Below, one piece after another: positions 1-6,927 of a stretch of 11,876 bases of DNA. The position numbers and the translations under genes are program-made. A model generated the notes under the pieces. That model was not told where the DNA came from and did no database searches. It worked only from the letters and a program-made list of their open reading frames with translations. The stretch lies in contig JABXJV010000413.1 of NCBI GenBank assembly GCA_013375355.1, positions 1 through 11,876 of the forward strand, written 5' to 3'. The stretch is from Candidatus Helarchaeota archaeon. Lineage in GTDB: Archaea; Asgardarchaeota; Lokiarchaeia; Helarchaeales; JABXJV01. The first letter of the stretch is position 1, and every line of letters starts with the position of its first letter.

Positions 1-1
1 A

Positions 2-418
2 CCAGGTCAATACGATGTAGTAAATCAAGTTTCTGGACTTTATAAAATAAGAGAATTAGCAGAAACTGTTGCGAAGGTAGGAAAAGAGAAATTTGGGATA
101 GATGTAAAAATTCAAAGAGTTCAGAATCCTAGAGTGGAAGCTGAAAAGCACCCTTTTAATGTTGTATCTCAAAAATTGCCTAATACATTCGGATTCAAAC
201 CTAAAGTCAGTTTAGAAAAAGAAATAACAAGAATGTTTCAATTATTAACTCAAGAGCCAATTAGGAAAAAAATTGAAGAAAAGGCTCATTTAATTTTGCC
301 AGAGACTTGGTGGAGCGGAGAAAAGAAAAAAGTAGAAACATTAGAAGTTTATAAGCCAGGAACTAAAGAATTGAAAGGTTACAAACCGAAACTTATAACA
401 GAAGAACGAGATGACTGA
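2..418 (+). CDS. UDP-sulfoquinovose synthase-like NAD-dependent epimerase, C-terminal part
   Basis: This is the 3' end of a gene that begins before the window; the reading frame is open from base 2 and gives 138 residues to a TGA stop. The stretch NPRVEAEKH (fragment residues 42-50), followed by FNVVSQKL, closely matches the C-terminal signature of SQD1/Agl3, where NPRVEAEEH leads into an N-x-x-x-x-KL segment. The preceding VNQVSGLYKIRELAETV also fits that family. These extended short-chain dehydrogenase enzymes convert UDP-glucose plus sulfite to UDP-sulfoquinovose in the cytoplasm. In Sulfolobales the sugar enters the N-glycan. The catalytic and NAD-binding part is outside the window, so activity cannot be judged. 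The tail after the WW pair is highly charged and somewhat longer than I recall for plant SQD1. Family assignment is fairly sure; the substrate is inferred. A GTG at 134 could be mistaken for the start, but homology continues upstream of it. Confidence 0.82.
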   Translation, partial: PGQYDVVNQVSGLYKIRELAETVAKVGKEKFGIDVKIQRVQNPRVEAEKHPFNVVSQKLPNTFGFKPKVSLEKEITRMFQLLTQEPIRKKIEEKAHLILPETWWSGEKKKVETLEVYKPGTKELKGYKPKLITEERDD

Positions 419-458
419 GTTTAAGAAATCTTTTCTATATCTATTAGTCAATAATTAT

Positions 459-467
459 TTTATATAT
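459..467 (+). promoter_or_regulatory. Candidate TATA box for the thioredoxin gene
   Basis: The sequence TTTATATAT lies 19-27 nt before the ATG at 486, and no Shine-Dalgarno sequence lies between them. In archaea a TATA box sits about 26 nt upstream of the transcription start, so this spacing suggests a leaderless or nearly leaderless transcript. The region is very AT-rich, so a chance match is possible. Confidence 0.35.
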
Positions 468-485
468 TCTTAATAATGATTTATT

Positions 486-803
486 ATGGAACTCACAACT
501 AAAAATTTTAAAAAAGAGGTCATAGAATCAGATATACCAGTATTTATAGATTTTTGGGCTTCTTGGTGTCCCCCATGTAAAATGATTGAACCTGCTATAA
601 AAAAACTAGAAATAGAATATCAAGGAAAAGTGAAAATTGGAAAAATTAATGTCGATAGAAATCCGTCCATTGCTTCAAAATATCATATAGATGGAGTTCC
701 AACATATATTATTTTTAAAAATGGTAAAATAATTAAGAGAGAAGTTGCGGCCAAATCTCTAGATGAACTAAGGAAATTTATCGAATCAATCAAAATTACT
801 TAA
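486..803 (+). CDS. Thioredoxin with WCPPCK active site
   Basis: A 105-residue single-domain thioredoxin, the usual family length, with no signal peptide, so cytoplasmic. It has the strand VFIDFWASWC, the redox pair Cys28/Cys31 in WCPPCK, a family aspartate at Asp22, and the cis-proline loop GVPT with Pro72. It should reduce protein disulfides, receiving electrons from a thioredoxin reductase not seen here. The active site has Pro at the first inter-cysteine position where classical thioredoxins have Gly (CGPC). That change generally affects redox potential or partner choice. It lies 67 nt after the epimerase gene and 68 nt before a glycosyltransferase, with its own TATA-like element, so it may be transcribed separately. 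A link to sulfur supply for sulfoquinovose is conceivable but unproven. The fold assignment is firm; the specific partner is unknown. Confidence 0.95.
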   Translation: MELTTKNFKKEVIESDIPVFIDFWASWCPPCKMIEPAIKKLEIEYQGKVKIGKINVDRNPSIASKYHIDGVPTYIIFKNGKIIKREVAAKSLDELRKFIESIKIT

Positions 804-835
804 GGTTTATAAGGTATTTCATGTAATTTCAAATA

Positions 836-845
836 TTTTTAAATA
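836..845 (+). promoter_or_regulatory. Candidate TATA box within an AT palindrome, before the GT2 gene
   Basis: TTTTTAAATA lies 27-36 nt before the GTG start at 872. It is part of a 16-nt inverted repeat at 832-847 (AATATTT, TT, AAATATT). The spacing again fits a leaderless archaeal transcript. It could be chance in AT-rich spacer DNA. Confidence 0.33.
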
Positions 846-871
846 TTAATTACTATTTTAAGGTTTTTTCC

Positions 872-1681
872 GTGGAAAAAGAAGTAAGCGTTTTAATTCC
901 AGCACATAATGAAGAAAAAACTTTGAATTTTTGTTTAAAAAGTATCTTTAATCAAGTTGGTATTAAAGAAATAATTCTTGTAGCCGATAGATGTACAGAT
1001 AATACAATAGCTATTGCAAAAAAGCATAATATTCGAGTTCTTGAAAAAAATTTTAAGAAATGGTTAAATCCTAGAGCAGAAGTCATAAATTTTGGAATCG
1101 ATGAATTAGAAGGAACATATGCCTTTCTATGTGATGCAGATTTGTATCTTACTAAAAATTTCATGCGCCATATGATAAAAAGTATTAAAAATCCAAAAAC
1201 AGGAGTTGTAAGTGGAACTTGTATTACTAAAGGTATTTTTGGAATTCCAAATTATCAAACCTTCCTAGGAGGTTGTAGGCTAATTAGAACTCGTTTATTA
1301 AAAGAGGTTAGATGCAAAGATTTGATAGGTTTTGATACATATCAAGATTTGTTAATTGAAAAAAAAGGTTTTGAAGTGATTGCTAATAAAAAAGCAATTG
1401 CATATGAGATGCGACCTTTTAGATCTAAAAAATATATTAATCAAGGAATTAGAAAGGGTTGGGCTAGATATCAATTATGCTTCCCTTTTATTTTTACAAT
1501 ATTACATCTTCTTTTTAAATTTATAACAAATCCATTTACATTACCAGAAATTATTTCTACTCTAATTGGATATGTAGAAGGACGGATTATTAATTTGCCC
1601 AGATTTAAAGAGGCAAGAAAGATTATTGTTAGGAGACAAAAGAATAGAATTCGTAATTTTATTTCAAAAGGTTTATTATAA
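872..1681 (+). CDS. Family 2 (GT-A fold) glycosyltransferase
   Basis: This 269-residue protein opens with the GT2 strand VSVLIPAHNEE (residues 5-15). It continues with a nucleotide-binding segment VADRCTDNT (37-45) and the metal-binding DxD motif as Asp88-Ala-Asp90. FDTYQDLLI (154-162) is the likely acceptor/base region, and RPFRSKKYINQGIRKGWARYQ (181-201) resembles the basic segment found in membrane-associated GT2 enzymes. Residues 202-235 are strongly hydrophobic, suggesting attachment to the inner face of the membrane. It probably transfers a sugar from a nucleotide donor onto a lipid-linked glycan; donor and acceptor cannot be told from sequence. GTG is the start: it directly precedes the conserved first strand, and the next in-frame ATG (Met98) would remove the DxD motif. 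It converges with the FkbM-type gene, with only 34 nt between stops. Confidence 0.88.
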   Translation: MEKEVSVLIPAHNEEKTLNFCLKSIFNQVGIKEIILVADRCTDNTIAIAKKHNIRVLEKNFKKWLNPRAEVINFGIDELEGTYAFLCDADLYLTKNFMRHMIKSIKNPKTGVVSGTCITKGIFGIPNYQTFLGGCRLIRTRLLKEVRCKDLIGFDTYQDLLIEKKGFEVIANKKAIAYEMRPFRSKKYINQGIRKGWARYQLCFPFIFTILHLLFKFITNPFTLPEIISTLIGYVEGRIINLPRFKEARKIIVRRQKNRIRNFISKGLL

Positions 1682-1700
1682 ATTGTTATTATTCTTACTG

Positions 1701-1705
1701 TTTTT
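1701..1705 (+). terminator. T-tract, possible terminator for the GT2 gene
   Basis: A run of five T starts 20 nt after the TAA of the glycosyltransferase gene, inside the short convergent spacer. Archaeal RNA polymerase can terminate at T-tracts without a hairpin. The support is weak in a genome this AT-rich. Confidence 0.25.
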
Positions 1706-1715
1706 GTAAAATTAT

Positions 1716-2591
1716 TTAATTTTTACTTTTGGGTCTTCTGGGAGAGTGAACAATAATGTTGAGAGTATACTTATATGTATTTGGAATTGATTTAATTAAC
1801 GATTTTTTATCTGGAAACTTCCTAAAATTTTTCTCAGAATAAAAATAATATCCCAAATTACTTAGAAATGTTATTAAATCTTCAATATTATCTCCAAAAT
1901 TTTCTAAAGTTATTATCCCTAATTCCATAATGATTGTCGGTTTAAATTTTTTTAAAGTTCCTGAAGCCCCTCGCAATATTTTATATTCGTATCCATCTAC
2001 ATCAAGTTTAATAAAATCAACCCGTTCTATATCATGCTTTTTGATATATTCATCGAGTGTCTCTAATTGAACTTTATGTGGTTCATTTGCTTCTTCTATT
2101 TTAGTATTATCAAGAGTCCAACTGGAACGGAACAGAATTTCTTTCACTTCTCTCTTGTCAGATAAAGCTATATTCTCTATAATAATATTATTAAAATTAT
2201 TAAGTTCTATATTTCTTTTTAATTTTTTAAACGGCCATTTCATAGGCTCAAAAGCAATAACTTTTCCTTTTGAACCTACAATTTTTGCCATTGGTAGTGT
2301 ATGACAACCAATATTTGCCCCAATATCTAGAGCTATCATACCTGGTTTTAATATTTTTTTTATAGCATTTGTAGTTTCAATCTCAAAACAACCAGAATAA
2401 TAAATTGATGAATCTATCAATTGATTTAGATGAAGTTCATAGTTAATTCCATCAATTTTTTTAATTATAATCCTATCTTTACTTATTAAACGTATTTTCC
2501 TCTTAATATATCCTGAAAAATAATTGAAAATTGATGCTTTTGGTATATGATAGAGGTTTTTTAGTGTTGTTTTGATTTTATTAATATCCAT
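1716..2591 (-). CDS. FkbM-family SAM-dependent methyltransferase
   Basis: A 291-residue protein with a full FkbM-type class I methyltransferase domain. SAM-binding motif I is LDIGANIGCHT (about 88-98), motif II is AFEP (113-116), and the family signature FIKLDVDGYEYKILRGA starts at residue 193 (LDVDGYE at 196-202). FkbM enzymes O-methylate hydroxyl groups; in surface-glycan clusters they are thought to methylate sugars, here presumably a hexose or deoxyhexose of the local glycan. The first 80 residues form a basic, partly hydrophobic N-terminal extension before motif I. No transmembrane helix is evident. It lies 71 nt downstream of the other minus-strand methyltransferase (2663-3589), so the two may be co-transcribed. 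There is no clear Shine-Dalgarno sequence before the ATG; an AGAAGAAG stretch upstream is a poor match. The family call is firm; the substrate is inferred from context. Confidence 0.9.
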   Translation of the reverse strand: MDINKIKTTLKNLYHIPKASIFNYFSGYIKRKIRLISKDRIIIKKIDGINYELHLNQLIDSSIYYSGCFEIETTNAIKKILKPGMIALDIGANIGCHTLPMAKIVGSKGKVIAFEPMKWPFKKLKRNIELNNFNNIIIENIALSDKREVKEILFRSSWTLDNTKIEEANEPHKVQLETLDEYIKKHDIERVDFIKLDVDGYEYKILRGASGTLKKFKPTIIMELGIITLENFGDNIEDLITFLSNLGYYFYSEKNFRKFPDKKSLIKSIPNTYKYTLNIIVHSPRRPKSKN

Positions 2592-2662
2592 ATTAAAAAC
2601 TTCTTCTGTTATGTTTATCTGTCTTTTTAACTTGCGTGCTACTGGTCTGGCGTGGATATGTA

Positions 2663-3589
2663 TTATAAATCAATCTCATATAGACTATAATTTTCTTGAA
2701 TAAATTTGTTATTTTTAAATTTATTAAAGATTTCATTCAAATTTTGAAATATAAAGATGTACCCCACTAAAGATGAAGCCTTAGATTTTTCCAGGTTATA
2801 TTTCGGAAATAATATGTTATATTCTTTTTTATTATCAAATTTATTTTTGATAAGAGATAGATTACAAGCGATTTGCCTATTATTCTTGTCAATATGGATA
2901 TTATAAACATATTCAGGATTATTTGGTACTTCAAAATCGTGAATAAGTATAATTACTTTATTTAATTTTGAAAAAATTAAGTCAGTTTCATATAGAATTG
3001 GCAAAAAATCATACCAATGTGCATCAAGGAATATTAAAGGCAGTTTTAATTTTGTGCCATTTTTTAATAATCTTTCTAAAAATTTTTCAGAACTAAGATT
3101 CTTAATGTGAACATTTTTATGCTTTTTAACTGCTTCTTTCGCGATATTATATGAATCTTTATTAATTTCACAAGTATATATTGGTATCTCTGGATAATCT
3201 CTTGCTATATTTAAAGAAGTTGCTCCCAAATGAGTTCCTGTTTCGATAAATGAAGCAACACCGAAAAAATTAAATATTTTATCAATCGTAAGATTTAAAA
3301 TTACATCTCCATGAAATCTTTTAAGTTCATCAGAACCCAGATGAAATAAGTTATAAGTATTTAAGTTTGCTTTTATATTTACTATAATTTTTCTAGTAAT
3401 ATTATATTTTCTCATTAAATTCTTTATTCGTCTTAAAAAAGTATTATTTTTATTATTTTCGATTAAAATATATTGTAATTTTTGTATTAAACTATAACGA
3501 TATGAATATAATTTAAATTTAGTTATAATTTTCAAAAATAATAATTTGGCTTTAATCAGAAATTGTTTTAAAAACTTACTCTTGCTCAT
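2663..3589 (-). CDS. Class I SAM-dependent methyltransferase-like protein
   Basis: A 308-residue protein with a Rossmann-like methyltransferase domain in its second half. FIETGTHLGATS (114-125) is a motif I variant, IYTCEIN (137-143) is the strand ending in the ribose-binding acidic residue Glu141, LIFLDAHWYD (185-194) holds Asp189-Ala-His191, and ILIHDFEVP (214-222) holds His217-Asp218. This ETGT/LDAHW/HDF pattern is seen in methyltransferase-like proteins of polysaccharide clusters and resembles FkbM and CmcI/TylF relatives. It may methylate a sugar, possibly with a metal held by the Asp/His residues. Residues 1-75 are very basic and aromatic/leucine-rich with no domain I recognise, perhaps a membrane-surface anchor. 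An eleven-T run on the plus strand at 3593-3603 puts eleven A just before the ATG. It heads a minus-strand pair with the FkbM-type gene. The fold is likely; function is uncertain. Confidence 0.75.
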   Translation of the reverse strand: MSKSKFLKQFLIKAKLLFLKIITKFKLYSYRYSLIQKLQYILIENNKNNTFLRRIKNLMRKYNITRKIIVNIKANLNTYNLFHLGSDELKRFHGDVILNLTIDKIFNFFGVASFIETGTHLGATSLNIARDYPEIPIYTCEINKDSYNIAKEAVKKHKNVHIKNLSSEKFLERLLKNGTKLKLPLIFLDAHWYDFLPILYETDLIFSKLNKVIILIHDFEVPNNPEYVYNIHIDKNNRQIACNLSLIKNKFDNKKEYNILFPKYNLEKSKASSLVGYIFIFQNLNEIFNKFKNNKFIQENYSLYEIDL

Positions 3590-3604
3590 TACTTTTTTTT
3601 TTTA

Positions 3605-3714
3605 ATTAAGTCAACTTATAAATCTTTTTATTCATTAAAAAAAATTATTAAGTCCTAATATTAAGTCCTAAATATAAATTATTAAGCCCTAAATATTGGG
3701 GCAATTTAGGGCTT
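3605..3714. repeat. Short direct repeats ATTAAG(T/C)C(CTAA) with one inverted copy
   Basis: Four direct copies are visible: ATTAAGTC at 3605-3612, ATTAAGTCCTAA at 3647-3658, ATTAAGTCCTAAAT at 3660-3673 and ATTAAGCCCTAAAT at 3681-3694. The last is followed by the perfect inverted copy ATTTAGGGCTT at 3704-3714, giving an 11-bp stem (3684-3694 with 3704-3714) and a 9-nt loop. The copies flank the TATA-like element of the minus-strand methyltransferase, which suits an operator array or a small structured element. No T-tract follows on either strand at the hairpin, so a terminator is less likely. Confidence 0.75.
3615..3623 (-). promoter_or_regulatory. Candidate TATA box for the 2663-3589 methyltransferase
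   Basis: On the minus strand this reads ATTTATAAG, a good archaeal TATA match, centred about 30 nt before the ATG at 3589. That spacing predicts transcription starting within a few bases of the start codon. One of the repeat units (3605-3612) lies between it and the start, where a repressor could act. Confidence 0.45.
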
Positions 3715-3883
3715 TCATACCTAGTTTTATTTAATAATTTTTTTATCTTATTCAAAATATCCATAGTAAATATCTTTATAGTAATTGAAGTGTTTGAATA
3801 TATAACAATCTTGTAGAGTATTTAAAAACAAATATATTAAGAATAATATAACAGCAATTAATTACTATCTTAGCAATCAATAA

Positions 3884-3890
3884 TTTATAT
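3884..3890 (+). promoter_or_regulatory. Candidate TATA box for the GT10 gene
   Basis: TTTATAT is centred about 25 nt before the TTG start at 3912. Taken at face value it would place the transcript start at or near the start codon. That conflicts with use of the Shine-Dalgarno-like sequence at 3901-3905, so the real promoter may lie further upstream. Confidence 0.3.
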
Positions 3891-3900
3891 CAGACCCATA

Positions 3901-3905
3901 GAGGA
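3901..3905 (+). promoter_or_regulatory. Shine-Dalgarno-like GAGGA supporting the TTG start at 3912
   Basis: GAGGA ends 6 nt before the TTG at 3912. It is one of only a few convincing ribosome-binding sites in the window. It helps to fix the start, because the next in-frame ATG (Met154) would be far too late for a GT10 enzyme. Confidence 0.5.
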
Positions 3906-3911
3906 AGAAAA

Positions 3912-4979
3912 TTGGTAGTATATTTGTGGTATTCTAACGATGAAGAAACTAGGAGACCACTTGGTCTATATACTAAATATTTTGACCAATATCCACCCGA
4001 AGTTTATACTGAGTATTCTTATAAGGAAACTTGGGAACCTTTTTTAAAGATTCAAAAGGGAGAAAATCTTATTATTCTTGTTAATTTTCGAGGACTTACG
4101 AATAAAATTATTAATAGAATTATTAAATCTGATATTGAACAAAAGATATTAATATTATATGAAGTCCCATGGTCAAGAAGAATAAAAAAAGTTTTTAAAA
4201 ATTTAACTTTTTATACTAAAATCTTTGATAAAATTTATACATACATTAAACCTTTAACTAATAATAAAAATATATTTTATTTAGGGAATTTTTTTGCAAT
4301 TCATCCATATCAATTTGATGTTTTTAAATATTATTTGAAAAATATCGATAATAAAATAAATAGGATAACTATGGTTCTTGCAGAGCATTCTCGAATAGAG
4401 GCTCTACAAATAAAAAATATTTTTGAAGCATTTAAAAATCCAAGACTATTTCGTAAGTTATTTTTTCAATTAATCGACCATCCAAATGCAAAATATGAAA
4501 TAGCAGGGGTGCAATTTAATAAATTATATGGGGTAAGAAGTCAAATAGTAAGATATTTTGATAAATTTGATGTAATAGATATTTTCGGAAGGTCTGGATG
4601 GAATAGAACGAAAAATTATAAAGGAGAAGCTAAACTTATTTGGAATGTTTTATCTAGATATAATTGGTGTCTATGTATAGAAAATAATAATATTAATAAT
4701 TATTTTTCTGAGAAACCGATACATGCATTTTTATCAGGTTGTATACCCATAATGCTTGGAGGACCTAACCCAAATACTGTATTACCCAAAGGAAGTTTCG
4801 TAGATTTAAGAAAATTTAATTATAAAAATATACCAAATTATATCCAAGATGAAAGAAATTATCACAAACATTCACAAATATTAAAGCAAAAATACAAACA
4901 GGTTTTACAACATTTTAATGCTCATTATAAATTTTTTAATATGATAAATACAAACAAAGATTTAATATATACTGAATAA
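3912..4979 (+). CDS. GT10-family (alpha-1,3-fucosyltransferase-like) glycosyltransferase
   Basis: A 355-residue protein whose C-terminal half carries the GT10 fucosyltransferase signature. There is an arginine-containing approach segment YGVRSQIVRYF (206-216), DIFGRSGWN (223-231), then CIENNNINNYFSEKPIHAF (255-273) with Glu257 and Lys268, then SGCIPIMLGGP (275-285) and LPKGSFVDLRKF (291-302). In characterised GT10 enzymes these residues bind GDP-fucose, so it probably adds fucose or a similar deoxy sugar in alpha-1,3/1,4 linkage. Donor identity here is an inference. The N-terminal half (about 1-200) is poorly conserved, as usual for acceptor-recognition domains, and it lacks the N-terminal membrane anchor of animal enzymes, as in bacterial members. 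TTG is the start, with GAGGA upstream. It is transcribed away from the methyltransferase at 2663-3589 and converges with the GT2 gene 28 nt downstream. Confidence 0.85.
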   Translation: MVVYLWYSNDEETRRPLGLYTKYFDQYPPEVYTEYSYKETWEPFLKIQKGENLIILVNFRGLTNKIINRIIKSDIEQKILILYEVPWSRRIKKVFKNLTFYTKIFDKIYTYIKPLTNNKNIFYLGNFFAIHPYQFDVFKYYLKNIDNKINRITMVLAEHSRIEALQIKNIFEAFKNPRLFRKLFFQLIDHPNAKYEIAGVQFNKLYGVRSQIVRYFDKFDVIDIFGRSGWNRTKNYKGEAKLIWNVLSRYNWCLCIENNNINNYFSEKPIHAFLSGCIPIMLGGPNPNTVLPKGSFVDLRKFNYKNIPNYIQDERNYHKHSQILKQKYKQVLQHFNAHYKFFNMINTNKDLIYTE

Positions 4980-4996
4980 AAAATAATTGGAATACC

Positions 4997-5003
4997 TTTT
5001 TTT
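4997..5003 (+). terminator. T7 tract after the GT10 gene
   Basis: Seven consecutive T begin 18 nt after the TAA stop, inside the 28-nt convergent spacer. This fits a T-tract archaeal terminator for the plus-strand gene. There is no preceding stem. Confidence 0.4.
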
Positions 5004-5007
5004 CTAT

Positions 5008-6033
5008 CTAATATTTAAATAATTCATTATTTTTACGAATTTTCATTAAAAAAAGTGAAAATATGTTAGGATTTGGATGGAAAAACTTTTTTATTATTTT
5101 TGAACTTTTAACATTTCTTTTAACCCTATTATGATTGATGAAAATAGTCCCAAGATTGATTAAAATCCAGAATATCCCTTTCAAATAACCTTTTATTACA
5201 CTTACATGTTTTTTAAGGAGTTCTCTAATACAAATATAGTTGATATATAAAAAATATCGTAAAGATAGGTTTATTCCATATTTCCATTCGAAATTCTTTA
5301 GATATAAATATGTATGTCTCGAAAGTTGGAAATAAATATATTTTTCAAGATTTTTTCGAGCTCTGAAATGATCTTTTACAGGAGATTCAGTATGATCAAC
5401 AATTGTGTTTATATCACCTAAGACTTTTGCACCAAATAACCTTGCTCTAATTCCAATTTCCAAATCTGCTCCCCCATATATCATAATTGGATCAAATCCT
5501 CCCATTTTTATTAAAGTTGATCTTTTAAAAAAAGTAGCGACTCCGCTTAAAAATAGAGGATTCCTTACTTGATATGGTGCCACGCCTGCTCCATGTGCTC
5601 CCAAATCAGCACCAAAGGTGGGACCTTTTTTAGGATTTGTTAATTGTAATCCACCAGATACGTCTAGATTTTCAGATTCCATTAAAGAATAGATACTTTT
5701 TAGCCAATTTTTAGGGACCGTTGCATCTGAATCTAATGTACAAATATATTTACCTTTTGAAGAATAAAGAGGCTTAATCCTATTTCCCATCCCCCCTAAA
5801 TTTTGAGATTCTCGAAAGTATCCAATAAAAGGATATTCATGTGTAAATTTCTTGGATTTTACAACCAACTTTTTCATAAACTCAAATGTAGAATCGTTAC
5901 TGCCCCCATCTCCGATTAAAATTTCGTATTCATCTTTAGGGAAATCAACTTGTAATATTGAGTTTATACATTTTTCTAATTCATCTTTTCTATTGTATGT
6001 TGCAATTAAGATGGAGAATTTAATTTTCTTCAT
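5008..6033 (-). CDS. Family 2 (GT-A fold) glycosyltransferase, second copy type
   Basis: A 341-residue GT2 enzyme. It has the opening strand FSILIATYNRKDELEKCI (6-23), the nucleotide-binding GDGGSNDST (41-49), the metal-binding Asp101-Ser-Asp103, and a GGFDPIMIYGGADLEIGIRARLFG segment in the second half, equivalent to the GGFDE...ED acceptor/base region. In it ADLE replaces the more common EDxDL. This arrangement resembles rhamnosyl- and other lipopolysaccharide or N-glycan chain transferases. The last 80 residues are hydrophobic and basic, with one possible membrane helix around 285-303, so it likely works at the inner membrane face. The ATG is preceded by AGGGA (minus strand, 6046-6042) at 8-nt spacing, an acceptable Shine-Dalgarno. 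It is divergent from the methyltransferase at 6169, with a 135-nt spacer. Family is certain; the sugar is unknown. Confidence 0.9.
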   Translation of the reverse strand: MKKIKFSILIATYNRKDELEKCINSILQVDFPKDEYEILIGDGGSNDSTFEFMKKLVVKSKKFTHEYPFIGYFRESQNLGGMGNRIKPLYSSKGKYICTLDSDATVPKNWLKSIYSLMESENLDVSGGLQLTNPKKGPTFGADLGAHGAGVAPYQVRNPLFLSGVATFFKRSTLIKMGGFDPIMIYGGADLEIGIRARLFGAKVLGDINTIVDHTESPVKDHFRARKNLEKYIYFQLSRHTYLYLKNFEWKYGINLSLRYFLYINYICIRELLKKHVSVIKGYLKGIFWILINLGTIFINHNRVKRNVKSSKIIKKFFHPNPNIFSLFLMKIRKNNELFKY

Positions 6034-6168
6034 TATTTAATTCCCTATAACTGAAAAATTAAAATAAACTTTAAATTATTATACCATATTATTTTTAAAA
6101 ATTTATCATAAATGTTCATAAAAATTTAACTAAGATCATTAAATTTAAAACAATTTATATTAAAGAAT

Positions 6169-6927
6169 ATGATAATGTCTTCTTTATTTCATATACTCGC
6201 GAAGATTTACTCTAAAATAAGAAATAAAATATTTTGGTACTATATTTTTACATATTATTGGATATATAAAAATAAACTTCAAAATAGAATTGACAGAATT
6301 TTACAATTTAAGGTGGTTGATCTCTCAAACAAGAAGACTAATACTAGTCTTTCTCCTGAAGAGCTAAAAGGACGAGCTCTACCTGGTTTAGAAAAAAGTA
6401 TTAAGACTGGTTATTACAAATATATGCTTGCACGGTATATCTTCTCTATTAAATATATTAAAGGAAAGACTATTTTAGATTCTGGTTGTGGACTGGGTTG
6501 GGGTAGTTATTTAATAAGTCCTTATCCAAAAAAGCTCATCTCAATAGATATAAGTGAAAAAGCAATAGCTTTTGCAAAAAAACATTGGAAAGATAAGAAA
6601 TTAAATTTTAAAAAACATTCTATCTTAGATTTAGATTTATTAAATGAAAAATTTGATGTAATTCTAGGTATGGAAATTATAGAACATTTAACTTTTAATC
6701 AAGGTAAAAGATATTTAAGACAATCGTTCAAAAATTTAAATCGAAATGGATTTTTAATATTAAGTTCATCATTCCCAGATTCATTAGAAGTGGCAAAGAA
6801 AATTAAAAATGAAAATATTTATCATCAACACATTTTTACAAAAAAAGAAATAAAATATTTATCAAATGAAATTGGTTTTTTAAAACCCAAATTTTTAGGA
6901 AATTTTATGGTTGTACTTAAAAAATAA
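6169..6927 (+). CDS. Class I SAM-dependent methyltransferase (Methyltransf_11/UbiE-like)
   Basis: A 252-residue protein. After a basic, aromatic N-terminal segment of about 95 residues comes a standard SAM-binding domain: ILDSGCGLGWG (102-112, motif I), ISIDIS (124-129, acidic ribose contact Asp127) and FDVILGMEIIEHL (162-174, motif IV). NGFLILSSSFPD follows as the later core strand. The MEIIEHL form is typical of Methyltransf_11/UbiE-like enzymes acting on small molecules, sugars or lipids. Its place between glycosyltransferase genes suggests glycan or glycolipid methylation, though this is context only. The N-terminal helix (residues 20-36, rich in Trp/Tyr/Ile) could lie on the membrane. 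Translation could start at 6169 or at the second in-frame ATG, 6175; no Shine-Dalgarno is present, and AATTTAAAA at 6142-6150 fits a TATA box for a near-leaderless message. Confidence 0.88.
   Translation: MIMSSLFHILAKIYSKIRNKIFWYYIFTYYWIYKNKLQNRIDRILQFKVVDLSNKKTNTSLSPEELKGRALPGLEKSIKTGYYKYMLARYIFSIKYIKGKTILDSGCGLGWGSYLISPYPKKLISIDISEKAIAFAKKHWKDKKLNFKKHSILDLDLLNEKFDVILGMEIIEHLTFNQGKRYLRQSFKNLNRNGFLILSSSFPDSLEVAKKIKNENIYHQHIFTKKEIKYLSNEIGFLKPKFLGNFMVVLKK

Larger units (their letters stand above)
3590..3911. other. Divergent 322-nt spacer with repeat cluster
   Basis: This non-coding stretch separates the minus-strand methyltransferase from the plus-strand GT10 gene. It holds an 11-T homopolymer (3593-3603), a TATA-like element for the minus-strand gene (3615-3623), a cluster of short direct and inverted repeats (3605-3714), and a TATA-like and Shine-Dalgarno-like pair near 3884-3905 for the GT10 gene. 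No ORF of note and no RNA gene was seen in it. Bases about 3720-3880 hold nothing I can name. Confidence 0.7.

Noticed and set aside
134..418. Separate small gene starting at GTG 134
   Set aside because: Homology to the SQD1/Agl3 C-terminus runs in the same frame upstream of 134 to base 2, so this GTG is an internal Val codon.
952..1164. Minus-strand open frame of 70 codons
   Set aside because: It is antisense to the conserved catalytic region of the GT2 gene, a typical shadow.
3605..3694. CRISPR-like array
   Set aside because: Units are only 8-14 nt with unequal spacing of 13-42 nt and no nearby cas genes.
3684..3714. Hairpin AAGCCCTAAAT/ATTTAGGGCTT as an intrinsic terminator
   Set aside because: It lies between divergent genes, where no transcript needs ending, and has no T-tract after it on either strand. 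It is reported as a repeat or regulatory element instead.
5852..6040. Plus-strand open frame of 62 codons
   Set aside because: It is antisense to the start of the GT2 gene at 5008-6033.
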